Positions 1 to 7,724 of a DNA stretch of 17,351 nt are shown in pieces (positions within the stretch are counted from its first letter, which is position 1; the number at the start of each line of letters is the position of its first letter). The position numbers were made by a program, and so were the translations under genes. This stretch comes from CALWZE01 sp964645785 (GTDB lineage: Bacteria > Bacillota > Clostridia > Oscillospirales > Ruminococcaceae): the NCBI GenBank assembly GCA_964645785.1, contig CAZYAV010000048.1, positions 1-17,351 on the forward strand, written 5' to 3'. The notes beneath the pieces are model-generated. The model was given only the letters and a program-made list of their open reading frames with translations. It did no database searches and was not told the DNA's origin.

Positions 1-486
1 TCGGTCTGCTACGCGCAGGACGGGCAGGTCATCGGGGTCGGCGCGGGGCAGCAGAGCCGAATCCACTGCACCCGCCTTGCGGGCAACAAGGCGGACACCT
101 GGCAGCTGCGCCAGCACCCCAAAACGCTCGCGCTGCAATTTGTGGACGGCATCCAGCGCGCCAACCGGGACAACGCCATCGACGTCTATCTCTCGGACGA
201 GTATGAGGACGTGATCGGCGACGCGGTGTGGGCGCGCACCTTCAAGGTCAGGCCCGAGCCGCTCACCCGGCAGGAGAAGCGCGCCTGGCTGGACAAGGTG
301 AGCGGGGTCAGCCTCGGCTCGGACGCGTTCTTCCCCTTTGGGGACAACATCGAGCGGGCGCACCGCAGCGGCGTGACCGCGATTGTGCAGCCCGGCGGCT
401 CGATTCGGGACGACCAGGTCATTGAGACCTGCGATCAATACGGCATCGCGATGGCGTTCAGCGGGATGCGCCTGTTCCACCATTGA
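1..486 (+). CDS. purH: AICAR transformylase (PurH-type), C-terminal 161 residues; 5' end outside window
   Basis: Formyltransferase that converts AICAR plus 10-formyl-THF to FAICAR, the penultimate step of IMP synthesis. The frame is open from base 1 to a TGA at 484-486, so only the C-terminal part is seen. It begins SVCYAQDGQVIGVGAGQQSR, then IHCTRLAGNKAD, and ends with SDAFFPFGDNIERA, QPGGSIRDDQVIE and the typical family end RLFHH. The stretch between GAGQQSR and SDAFFPF is long (SRIHCTRLAG, LRQHP, NAIDVYLSDEYED). This is as in eukaryotic ATIC and in the stand-alone bacterial AICAR transformylases (PRK07106-like, about 390 aa), and unlike the short E. coli/B. subtilis PurH, from memory of those sequences. 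A stand-alone enzyme lacking the IMP cyclohydrolase domain is therefore likely, but the N-terminus is not visible. purD follows after 45 bp on the same strand. Confidence 0.93.
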   Translation, partial: SVCYAQDGQVIGVGAGQQSRIHCTRLAGNKADTWQLRQHPKTLALQFVDGIQRANRDNAIDVYLSDEYEDVIGDAVWARTFKVRPEPLTRQEKRAWLDKVSGVSLGSDAFFPFGDNIERAHRSGVTAIVQPGGSIRDDQVIETCDQYGIAMAFSGMRLFHH

Positions 487-531
487 GCGCAGCGCAAATC
501 AACCCGGTTTAATTGAGGAAAGGGCAAGCGA

Positions 532-1833
532 ATGAAAGTTCTTGTTGTGGGCGGCGGCGGCCGCGAGCACGCCATCATCCAGAAGCTTTTGGAAAACCCG
601 GAAATCACCGAAATGTATGCCGCGCCGGGCAACGGCGGCATCGCGCGGGACGCGGTTTGCGTGCCGGTTGCGGCGACCGACCTGGACGGGATTGTCCGCT
701 TTTCGGTTGAAAAGGGGATCGACTATGTGGTGGTTGCGCCGGACGACCCCCTTGTGCTGGGGCTGGTCGACCGGCTGGCGGAGGCCGGCATCCCCGCGTT
801 CGGCCCGCGCCGGGACGCGGCGATGATCGAGGGCAGCAAGGTGTTTTCCAAGCAGCTGATGGAAAAATACGGCATCCCGACTGCGCGGTACGGCGTGTTC
901 GACAGCCTGCTGCGCGCGGCCAAATTCATCCAGTGCAACTATCAGTATCCCCTTGTGGTCAAGGCGGACGGGCTGGCGCTGGGCAAGGGCGTCCTCATCT
1001 GCGAGGATGAGGCGGCGGCGCTGCGCGCGGCCAAGGAGATGCTGGAGGACGGAAAGTTCGGCAAATCGGGCGCGCGCATCGTCATTGAGGAATACCTCAC
1101 CGGACCCGAGGTGTCGGTGCTGGCGTTCACAGACGGCGAGACGGTGCGCCCGATGGTCAGCAGCATGGACCACAAGCGCGCGCTGGACGGGGACAAGGGG
1201 CTGAACACCGGCGGCATGGGCACCGTTGCGCCCAACCCCTATTACACGCCCGAAATCGCGCAGCGGTGCATGGACGAGATCTTTCTGCCCACCGTGCGCG
1301 CGATGAACGCCGAGGGGCGGCAGTTCCGCGGCTGCCTCTATTTCGGGCTGATGCTCACCCCCGCAGGCCCCAAGGTCATCGAGTACAACTGCCGGTTCGG
1401 CGACCCCGAAACCCAGGTGGTGCTGCCGCTGCTCAAGGGCGACCTGCTGACCATCATGCGGGCGACGACCGACGGGACGCTCGCGCAGCTGCCGGTGGAG
1501 ACCGCGCCGGGCGCGGCGGCCTGTGTGGTTCTCGCGTCGGGCGGCTATCCCGGGCAGTATGAAAAGGGCAAGCCGATCGAGGGGCTTACTAAGGACGGCC
1601 GCGCACAGGACAGCGGCGTGCGGGTCTACCACGCCGGAACGGCCGGCGACGGCAAGGGCGGCTTTGTGACAAACGGCGGCCGGGTGCTGGGGGTGACCGC
1701 CACGGCGCAGACGCTGCCCGCCGCGCTCGAGCGCGCGTATGCGGCGGCCGGCACCATTCGGTTTGAGGGCGTGCAGATGCGCCGGGATATCGGCCGCCGC
1801 GCGCTTGCCGCAACAAAAGAGGAGGCGCTGTAA
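532..1833 (+). CDS. purD: Phosphoribosylamine-glycine ligase (GAR synthetase)
   Basis: Cytoplasmic ATP-grasp ligase joining glycine to 5-phosphoribosylamine to give GAR, step 2 of purine synthesis. The protein is 433 aa, close to the usual 420-430. Residues 7-14 are GGGGREHA, the PurD N-terminal signature. ATP-grasp landmarks follow: VVKADGLALGKGV with Lys144, then SSMDHKRALDGDKG and NTGGMGTVAP, and EYNCRFGDPETQ from Glu284, the metal/ATP-binding PurD signature. The ATG at 532 is preceded by GAGGAAAGG at 515-523, eight bases upstream. The stop TAA (1831-1833) shares one base with the purL ATG, so the two are probably translationally coupled. Nothing is missing or broken. Confidence 0.97.
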   Translation: MKVLVVGGGGREHAIIQKLLENPEITEMYAAPGNGGIARDAVCVPVAATDLDGIVRFSVEKGIDYVVVAPDDPLVLGLVDRLAEAGIPAFGPRRDAAMIEGSKVFSKQLMEKYGIPTARYGVFDSLLRAAKFIQCNYQYPLVVKADGLALGKGVLICEDEAAALRAAKEMLEDGKFGKSGARIVIEEYLTGPEVSVLAFTDGETVRPMVSSMDHKRALDGDKGLNTGGMGTVAPNPYYTPEIAQRCMDEIFLPTVRAMNAEGRQFRGCLYFGLMLTPAGPKVIEYNCRFGDPETQVVLPLLKGDLLTIMRATTDGTLAQLPVETAPGAAACVVLASGGYPGQYEKGKPIEGLTKDGRAQDSGVRVYHAGTAGDGKGGFVTNGGRVLGVTATAQTLPAALERAYAAAGTIRFEGVQMRRDIGRRALAATKEEAL

Positions 1834-4800
1834 TGCCGGTTTTTCGGGTTTATGTGGAGAAAAAGCCGCCCTACGCCGTCGAGGCACGGGCGCTGCTGGG
1901 TGAGCTGCGCTCCCTGCTGGGGCTGCAGGGGCTGCGCGACCTGCGCATCCTCAACCGCTATGACGTGGAGGGGATTGACCGGGCGCTGTTTGACCGCTGC
2001 GTTACAACCGTGTTCAGCGAGCCGCCGCTCGACGACCTCCTGTTTGCGCTGCCTGCGGGGGCGGACGCGATCTTTGCGGTTGAATCGCTGCCGGGTCAGT
2101 TCGACCAGCGGGCGGATTCCGCGAGCGAGTGCATCCAGCTCATCAGCGCGGCGGAGCGGCCGGCGGTGCGCACCGCCAGGGTCTACCTGCTCACCGGCGA
2201 GCTGGACGACGCGGCGGTGCAGGCCGTCAAAAAATATGTCATCAACCCGGTGGATTCGCGCGAGGCCTCGCTGGACGAGCGGGACACCCTGCGGCAGAGC
2301 TATGCGCGGCCGGCGGCGGTGGAGACGCTGACCGGCTTTACCGGGCTTGACCGCGACGGGATTGCCGGGCTGGTTGAGCGGTACGGGCTTGCGATGGACG
2401 CGCAGGACGCCGCGTTCTGCCAGCAGTATTTCCGGCAGGAGCGCCGCGACCCGACCATGACCGAGCTGCGGATGATCGACACCTATTGGTCCGACCACTG
2501 CCGCCACACCACCTTCGGCACCGTCCTGGACGGGGTGCAGATCGACAACCCGCTGGTGGAGCGGGCGTACCGGCGGTATCAGGGGATGCGCGCCGAGCTG
2601 TACGGCGCCGGGAGCGGCAGGCCGGTCACCCTGATGGATCTTGCGACCATCGGCGCAAAGTACCTCAAAAAGCACGGGGTGCTCAAAAACCTGGACGAGA
2701 GCGACGAAATCAACGCCTGCTCGGTGCGCGTCGAGGTGGATGTGGACGGTAAGCCGGAGGACTGGCTGCTGCTGTTTAAAAACGAGACCCACAACCACCC
2801 CACCGAGATTGAGCCGTTCGGCGGCGCGGCCACCTGCATCGGCGGCGCCATCCGCGACCCGCTGGCCAACCGCGGCTATGTCTACCAGGCGATGCGGGTC
2901 ACCGGCGCGGGCGACCCGCTTGTGCCGGTGTCCGAGACCATCGAGGGCAAGCTGCCCCAGCGCAAGCTGGTGACCACCGCGGCCGCGGGCTATGCAAGCT
3001 ACGGCAACCAGATCGGCCTCGCAACCGGGATTGTGGACGAGCTGTACCACCCGGGCTATGTCGCAAAGCGCATGGAGATCGGCGCGGTTGTCGGCGCGGT
3101 GCCCGAGCGCAGCGTCCGCCGCGAAGCGCCCGCGCCGGGCGACCTGGTCATCCTGCTGGGCGGCCGCACCGGGCGGGACGGCATCGGCGGCGCCACCGGC
3201 AGCTCAAAGGCGCACCGGCTGGAGAGCCTGGAGACCTGCGGCGCGCAGGTGCAGAAGGGCAACGCGCCGGTCGAGCGCAAGCTGCAGCGGCTGTTCCGCG
3301 ACCCGCAGGCCGTGCGGATGATCAAGCGTTGCAACGATTTCGGCGCGGGCGGTGTCTCGGTTGCAATCGGGGAGCTTGCGCCGGGGCTGCAAATCGACCT
3401 CGACGCCGTGCCGAAAAAATATGACGGACTGGACGGAACCGAGCTCGCCATCTCGGAGAGCCAGGAACGGATGGCTGTGGTGGTTGAAGCGGCGCAGGCG
3501 GATGCGTTCATCGCCTGCGCCAACCGGGAAAACCTGGAAGCGACCGTTGTGGCCAGGGTTACCGGCGACCGGCGGCTGGTCATGGACTGGAACGGCCAGC
3601 GGGTGTGCGACATTTCCCGCGATTTTCTGGACAGCAACGGCGCGGAAAAGCACGCCGCGGTCACAGTCGGACAGGACAGCGCCGCCGTCCGCCAAAGCGC
3701 CGGCACCCTGGTGCAGCGGCTGAACGCGATGGTGGGTGACCTCAATATCTGTGACAAAAAAGGGCTGGGCGAGCGGTTCGACAGCACCATCGGCGCGGCG
3801 ACCGTGCTGATGCCCTACGGCGGCGCGCACCAGATGACCCCGATTCAGGCGATGGCGGCCAAATTCCCCGTCGAGGGAGAGACGAACACCTGCTCGGGCA
3901 TGGCGTGGGGCTTTAACCCCTATATCGCGCAGCACAGCGAGTACCGCGGGGCGTACCTTGCGGTGGTGGAGAGCGTCGCGAAGCTGGTGGCGTCCGGGTT
4001 TGAAAAAGGCCGCGCCTACCTGACCTTTCAGGAGTATTTCAAGCGGCTGGGCGCCGACCCCGCCCGCTGGGGCAGCCCGTTTGCCGCGCTGCTCGGCGCG
4101 CTGTCGGCGCAGGCCGACCTCGGCGTCGCCGCAATCGGCGGCAAGGACAGCATGTCCGGCAGCTTTGAAAAAATCGACGTGCCGCCAACCCTCGTCTCCT
4201 TCGCCGTTGCGGCCGGGGACGCGCGGCGGGTGATCTCGCCCGAGTTCAAGGCGGCCGGTCACCGGGTCGTCTGGCTGCGCCCCGAATACACCGACCCGCT
4301 GCTGCCCGAGCCGGAAAGCTTGCTGCGCAGCTTCGCGCTGGTGGAAGGGGGAATCGCCTCGGGGGCGATTCTCTCGGCCTACGCCGTGGGAACCGGCGGC
4401 GCGGCGGAAGCATTGTTCAAAATGGCGCTCGGCAACCGGATCGGCTTTGAGGCACGCACGCCGCTCCCGCTCGACGGGCTGTTCGGCTACAGCTACGGTT
4501 CCTTCCTGCTTGAGCTGGCGGATGGGGCGGAGGTGCCCGGCACGGGTGAGGAGATCGGGCGCACTACCGCGGCCTATGCGTTTGCGATAAACGGGGAATT
4601 CGTCCCGCTGGACGGGCCGCAGCGCATCTACGAAAGCCGGCTTGAGCCGGTATTCCCCCGGCACGGCGGCGAGGGAGAGACGGCCGAGACGCTCAGCTAC
4701 CGCGCAAAGACGGTCGCGTCCCCCGCCGTGCGGCTGGGCGAGGTCAGGCCGCGCGTGCTGATTCCGGTGCTGCCCGGCACCAACTGCGAGCTGGATTCCG

Positions 4801-5543
4801 CGCGGGCGATGCGGCGCGCGGGTGCGCAGGCGTCCGTCTTTATCGTCAACAACCTCACCCCCGACGCGGTGGCGCAGAGCGTCCGGGCGCTTGCGCAGGA
4901 AATCGACCGCAGCCAGATGGTCTTTCTGCCCGGCGGCTTTTCGGGCGGGGACGAGCCGGAGGGCAGCGCAAAGCTGATTGCCGCGGTGTTCCGGGCGCCG
5001 GCCATCGCGGAGGCGGTGACCCGGCTGCTGGAGGCGCGGGACGGGCTGATGCTCGGCATCTGCAACGGCTTCCAGGCGCTCATCAAGCTTGGGCTGCTGC
5101 CGTTTGGCCGCATCACCGAAACCGACGCCGGCTGCCCCACCCTTACCTTTAATACAATCGGCCGCCATCAGAGTATGCTGGTGCGCACCCGGGTGGCGTC
5201 CGACCTCTCCCCCTGGTTCGCGGGGGCGGCGGTTGGGGAAATCCACACCGTGCCGGTCAGCCACGGCGAGGGGCGGTTTGTCGCGGACGACGAAACCCTT
5301 GCACGGCTGAGTGAAAACGGCCAGATCGCGACCCAGTATGTCGATCTGCTCGGGCGGCCGTCGATGGATCTGCGCTACAACCCGAACGGCAGCGTGCTCG
5401 CCGTGGAGGGGATCACCAGCCCGGACGGGCGGGTGCTCGGCAAGATGGCGCACAGCGAGCGCATCGGCGCGTCGCTGTATAAAAACGTGCCGGGCGAATA
5501 TGACCAGAAAATATTCCAAAGCGGCGTGGCGTATTTTAAATAA
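1833..5543 (+). CDS. purL: Phosphoribosylformylglycinamidine synthase, single-chain clostridial type
   Basis: Converts FGAR, glutamine and ATP to FGAM, step 4 of purine synthesis. At 1236 aa this is the fused large PurL with a PurS-like N-terminus, tandem AIRS-like synthetase domains and a C-terminal class I glutaminase. It is not the separate PurS/PurQ/PurL set of B. subtilis. Visible motifs are YWSDHCRHTTF (218-228), THNHPTEIEPFGG (from 319), GGRTGRDGIGG (443-453) and GGKDSMSGSFE (about 770). In the glutaminase, LPGTNCELD begins the domain near 980, MLGICNGFQ carries the nucleophile Cys1077, and PVSHGEGRF carries His1144 and Glu1146. The triad is intact. Length and motif spacing fit the clostridial/streptococcal subfamily rather than proteobacterial PurL (about 1295 aa). 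The start overlaps the purD stop (TAATG), with AGAGGAGG at 1818-1824 as ribosome site. Confidence 0.96.
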   Translation: MPVFRVYVEKKPPYAVEARALLGELRSLLGLQGLRDLRILNRYDVEGIDRALFDRCVTTVFSEPPLDDLLFALPAGADAIFAVESLPGQFDQRADSASECIQLISAAERPAVRTARVYLLTGELDDAAVQAVKKYVINPVDSREASLDERDTLRQSYARPAAVETLTGFTGLDRDGIAGLVERYGLAMDAQDAAFCQQYFRQERRDPTMTELRMIDTYWSDHCRHTTFGTVLDGVQIDNPLVERAYRRYQGMRAELYGAGSGRPVTLMDLATIGAKYLKKHGVLKNLDESDEINACSVRVEVDVDGKPEDWLLLFKNETHNHPTEIEPFGGAATCIGGAIRDPLANRGYVYQAMRVTGAGDPLVPVSETIEGKLPQRKLVTTAAAGYASYGNQIGLATGIVDELYHPGYVAKRMEIGAVVGAVPERSVRREAPAPGDLVILLGGRTGRDGIGGATGSSKAHRLESLETCGAQVQKGNAPVERKLQRLFRDPQAVRMIKRCNDFGAGGVSVAIGELAPGLQIDLDAVPKKYDGLDGTELAISESQERMAVVVEAAQADAFIACANRENLEATVVARVTGDRRLVMDWNGQRVCDISRDFLDSNGAEKHAAVTVGQDSAAVRQSAGTLVQRLNAMVGDLNICDKKGLGERFDSTIGAATVLMPYGGAHQMTPIQAMAAKFPVEGETNTCSGMAWGFNPYIAQHSEYRGAYLAVVESVAKLVASGFEKGRAYLTFQEYFKRLGADPARWGSPFAALLGALSAQADLGVAAIGGKDSMSGSFEKIDVPPTLVSFAVAAGDARRVISPEFKAAGHRVVWLRPEYTDPLLPEPESLLRSFALVEGGIASGAILSAYAVGTGGAAEALFKMALGNRIGFEARTPLPLDGLFGYSYGSFLLELADGAEVPGTGEEIGRTTAAYAFAINGEFVPLDGPQRIYESRLEPVFPRHGGEGETAETLSYRAKTVASPAVRLGEVRPRVLIPVLPGTNCELDSARAMRRAGAQASVFIVNNLTPDAVAQSVRALAQEIDRSQMVFLPGGFSGGDEPEGSAKLIAAVFRAPAIAEAVTRLLEARDGLMLGICNGFQALIKLGLLPFGRITETDAGCPTLTFNTIGRHQSMLVRTRVASDLSPWFAGAAVGEIHTVPVSHGEGRFVADDETLARLSENGQIATQYVDLLGRPSMDLRYNPNGSVLAVEGITSPDGRVLGKMAHSERIGASLYKNVPGEYDQKIFQSGVAYFK

Positions 5544-5566
5544 AACCACCCGCGCCGCTCATGGGG

Positions 5567-5630
5567 GCGGGCACAGCCCGGCAATAACCGGGACTGCCCG
5601 CGTTCTGCAAGGCGGCCTTGCGGGCAGAAC
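5567..5630 (+). promoter_or_regulatory. Competing hairpins in the purL-purB spacer
   Basis: The 120-bp spacer between purL and purB holds nested inverted repeats. Hairpin 1 pairs GCGGGCACAGCCCGG (5567-5581) with CCGGGACTGCCCGC (5588-5601), with one internal mismatch region and a 6-nt loop CAATAA. Hairpin 2 pairs CTGCCCG (5594-5600) with CGGGCAG (5621-5627) and contains the perfect CAAGG/CCTTG stem (5608-5620). The segment CTGCCCGC is used by both, so they cannot form together. A third option is GTTCTGC/GCAGAAC (5602-5608/5624-5630). No U-tract follows, so this is not a standard intrinsic terminator. A role in mRNA processing, stability or differential purB expression is inference. Confidence 0.5.
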
Positions 5631-5663
5631 CGATACCAAACAGGCAAAAAGGAAGGAGTAAGG

Positions 5664-7097
5664 ATGGCGCACGACAGATATGTCAGCCCGCTCCAGACGC
5701 GGTACGCGTCGGAGGAAATGCAGTATATTTTTTCGGAGGACAACAAGTTCCGCACCTGGCGCAGGCTGTGGATCGCCCTCGCGCGCGCCGAGCAGGCGCA
5801 GGGTCTGCCCATCACCGACGCGCAGATTGCGGAGCTGGAGGCGCACGCGCAGGACATCAACTACGACGTGGCGGCCGCGCGGGAAAAAGAGGTGCGCCAC
5901 GACGTCATGAGCCACGTGTACGCGTATGGGATCCAGTGCCCGTCCGCCAAGGGGATTATTCATCTCGGGGCAACCAGCTGCTATGTCGGGGACAACACGG
6001 ATATCCTGGTCATGAAGCAGGCGCTGGAGGTGGTGCGGCGCAAGCTGCTCAACGTCCTTTCGCTGCTGGCGGACTTCGCAGACCGATACAAGGCGATGCC
6101 CGCGCTCGCGTATACCCATTTGCAGCCCGCGCAGCTGACCACGGTCGGCAAGCGCGCGACCCTCTGGCTCAACGAGCTGTATATGGATTTCGGCGAGATC
6201 GAGAACCGGCTCGCCGGGCTGGCGCTGCTGGGCAGCAAGGGAACGACCGGCACCCAGGCCAGCTTTGTCGAGCTGTTCGAGGGGGACGGCGAGAAGATCC
6301 GCGCGGTGGAGCAGAGCATCGCGCGGGAGGTCGGGCTGGAGCGGGTGGTGCCCGTCTCGGGGCAGACCTATTCCCGCAAGGTGGATTTCATGGTGCTCAG
6401 CGCGCTTTCGGGCATCGCGCAAAGCGCGATGAAGTTCGGTAACGACATGCGGCTGCTGGCAAGCTTCAAGGAGATGGAGGAGCCGTTTGAGCCGCACCAG
6501 ATCGGCTCGTCGGCCATGCCGTACAAGCGCAACCCGATGCGCTGCGAGCGCATCTGCGCGCTGGCGCGGTATGTGATGATCGATCTGCTCAACCCGGCGT
6601 TCACGGCCGGAACCCAGTGGTTTGAGCGGACGCTGGACGACAGCGCAAACAAGCGCCTTGCGGTGTCCGAGGCCTTCCTCGCAACCGACGCAATCCTCAA
6701 CCTGATGCTGAACGTCTGCGACGGGCTGGTGGTGTACCCCAGGGTCATCCATGCCCGGGTGATGGCCGAGCTGCCCTTTATGGCAACCGAGAACATCATG
6801 ATGTCGGCGGTTAAAAAGGGCGGAGACCGGCAGGTTCTGCACGAAAAGCTGCGGCAGCATTCGATTGCGGCGGCAAAGACCGTCAAGGAGGAGGGCGGCA
6901 AAAACGACCTCATCGAGCGGGTGTGCGCCGATCCGTCGTTTGGGCTGGACGCCGCCGAGCTTGCCGCGCTGCTTGACCCGGCCGCGTTCACCGGCCGCGC
7001 GCCGGAGCAGACCGAGGAATTCCTGCGTGAGTGTGTCCGGCCGCTGCTGGAGCGCAACCGCGCGCTGCTCGGCGAGCGGGCGGAGCTGTCGGTCTGA
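5664..7097 (+). CDS. purB: Adenylosuccinate lyase
   Basis: Homotetrameric lyase of the fumarase/aspartase superfamily. It cleaves SAICAR to AICAR plus fumarate and adenylosuccinate to AMP plus fumarate, so it serves both IMP synthesis and the AMP branch. The protein is 477 aa, within family range. THLQPAQLTT holds the catalytic-region His152. HLGATSCYVGDN lies upstream. The superfamily signature GSSAMPYKRNPMRCE starts at Gly281 and includes the mobile-loop serines 282/283 and Lys288/Asn290. The ATG at 5664 has a strong ribosome site, GGAAGGAG at 5651-5658. It is the last gene of the purine block. The 120-bp structured spacer separates it from purL, in contrast to the tight purD-purL junction. 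Confidence 0.96.
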   Translation: MAHDRYVSPLQTRYASEEMQYIFSEDNKFRTWRRLWIALARAEQAQGLPITDAQIAELEAHAQDINYDVAAAREKEVRHDVMSHVYAYGIQCPSAKGIIHLGATSCYVGDNTDILVMKQALEVVRRKLLNVLSLLADFADRYKAMPALAYTHLQPAQLTTVGKRATLWLNELYMDFGEIENRLAGLALLGSKGTTGTQASFVELFEGDGEKIRAVEQSIAREVGLERVVPVSGQTYSRKVDFMVLSALSGIAQSAMKFGNDMRLLASFKEMEEPFEPHQIGSSAMPYKRNPMRCERICALARYVMIDLLNPAFTAGTQWFERTLDDSANKRLAVSEAFLATDAILNLMLNVCDGLVVYPRVIHARVMAELPFMATENIMMSAVKKGGDRQVLHEKLRQHSIAAAKTVKEEGGKNDLIERVCADPSFGLDAAELAALLDPAAFTGRAPEQTEEFLRECVRPLLERNRALLGERAELSV

Positions 7098-7173
7098 CGC
7101 CCGCGGGCGGCCGCGGCGGCGGAAAATCCCGCAGCGGCAGGCGCTTTCCCATGCAATCCCGCACAATTACGGC

Positions 7174-7215
7174 AAGAGCCGGCGTTTGGAACAGACGCCG
7201 GCTCTTTTGTGTCTC
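7174..7215 (+). terminator. Intrinsic terminator of the purine operon
   Basis: AAGAGCCGGCGT (7174-7185) and ACGCCGGCTCTT (7195-7206) are perfect 12-base complements around a 9-nt loop. They are followed by TTGTGTCTCTTT, a moderately T-rich tail. It lies 77 bp after the purB stop. There is no T-run on the other side, so it reads on the + strand only. Confidence 0.9.
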
Positions 7216-7460
7216 TTTACGGCCTTTGTTAAAATTGGCGGATCCCGCGGCGGCTCCTTCCGCGCGGCGCCGCGCGCACGGCAGCCGCGAAGGGCGGCCG
7301 GCCAGCCGGTGGACTTCGCCAATCAAGCGCACACACGGGTGGGCGCGGGGCGCAGCCCCTCCGGCGTCTTCCGCTTTCCCCGGCCGGTTTATGCGCGGCA
7401 TGCTGCACCGGCTGCGCCCGGAGCTCCCTGCCAAGCAGCGGACGGGTTAAATTGCCGGAT
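7216..7460. other. Non-coding GC-rich stretch, no gene recognised
   Basis: No reading frame here has a ribosome site or a recognisable product. The stretch contains a 16-bp GC-only palindrome at 7261-7276. It also has a distant inverted repeat ATTGGCG/CGCCAAT (7234-7240/7317-7323) enclosing about 76 bp of G+C-rich sequence. In DNA this GC-rich such pairings can arise by chance. It separates the + strand terminator of the purine operon from the - strand terminator at 7461-7491. Confidence 0.5.
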
Positions 7461-7491
7461 AAAAAAGCGGAAGACCTGCGTCCTCCGCTTT
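7461..7491 (-). terminator. Intrinsic terminator reading on the minus strand
   Basis: On the - strand the sequence forms GCGGAGGAC / GTCTTCCGC around a 4-nt GCAG loop, followed by six Ts (the A-run at 7461-7466). Eight of the nine pairs are Watson-Crick. The ninth is G-U on the - strand but would be an A-C mismatch on the + strand, which favours minus-strand function. The nearest minus-strand gene end is the HAD stop, 234 bp upstream. It therefore closes either a long 3' UTR of pncB-HAD or a separate small transcript. Confidence 0.85.
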
Positions 7492-7724
7492 GCTCAAATG
7501 CCGAAAACATCAGCCGTCTGCGTTTTGCGCCTCCGCCTGCTGCGGGCGGGCGGCAAAACCGCCAAACGCCTGGACAGGGGAACTGTGGCAGCAACGCCGC
7601 GCTGCGTTTCGGGATTGATCTGCGAATGCTGCAAATCTTCCGCAAGAATAGTGTATGCAGCCGCCCGGCCGGTATGCGCCGCCTAAAATGGAAAAAATCA
7701 GGAACCGCCGGACAGCGCCGGGGC
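7492..7724 (-). other. Unassigned stretch between HAD gene and its terminator: long 3' UTR or small RNA
   Basis: No convincing open frame is seen on either strand. Read on the - strand, it contains several short stems. One is TGCGGA/TTCGCA, closed by a pair that is G-U only on the - strand. Another is GGCGG TTTTG CCGCC. A possible closing stem GCGTTT/AAACGC encloses two hairpins (about 7519-7572). It does not match any RNA family I can recognise by eye. No strong internal minus-strand promoter is visible, so read-through from pncB-HAD is the simplest explanation. Confidence 0.35.

Noticed and set aside
3204..5549. 781-codon open frame on the - strand across purL
   Set aside because: It is the antisense shadow of purL in GC-rich DNA. 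The product is Arg/His/Ala-rich, resembles no family, and purL on the other strand is complete with all motifs.
7261..7276. 16-bp perfect palindrome of G and C only
   Set aside because: In this base composition a GC-only palindrome is weak evidence for a specific site. No second copy was noticed in the window.
7685..7715. Terminator directly after the HAD gene
   Set aside because: A T-run exists on the - strand, but the upstream CCGG/CCGG stem is four pairs and sits about ten bases from the Ts. The repeat there is direct, not inverted. The terminator at 7461-7491 is far better.
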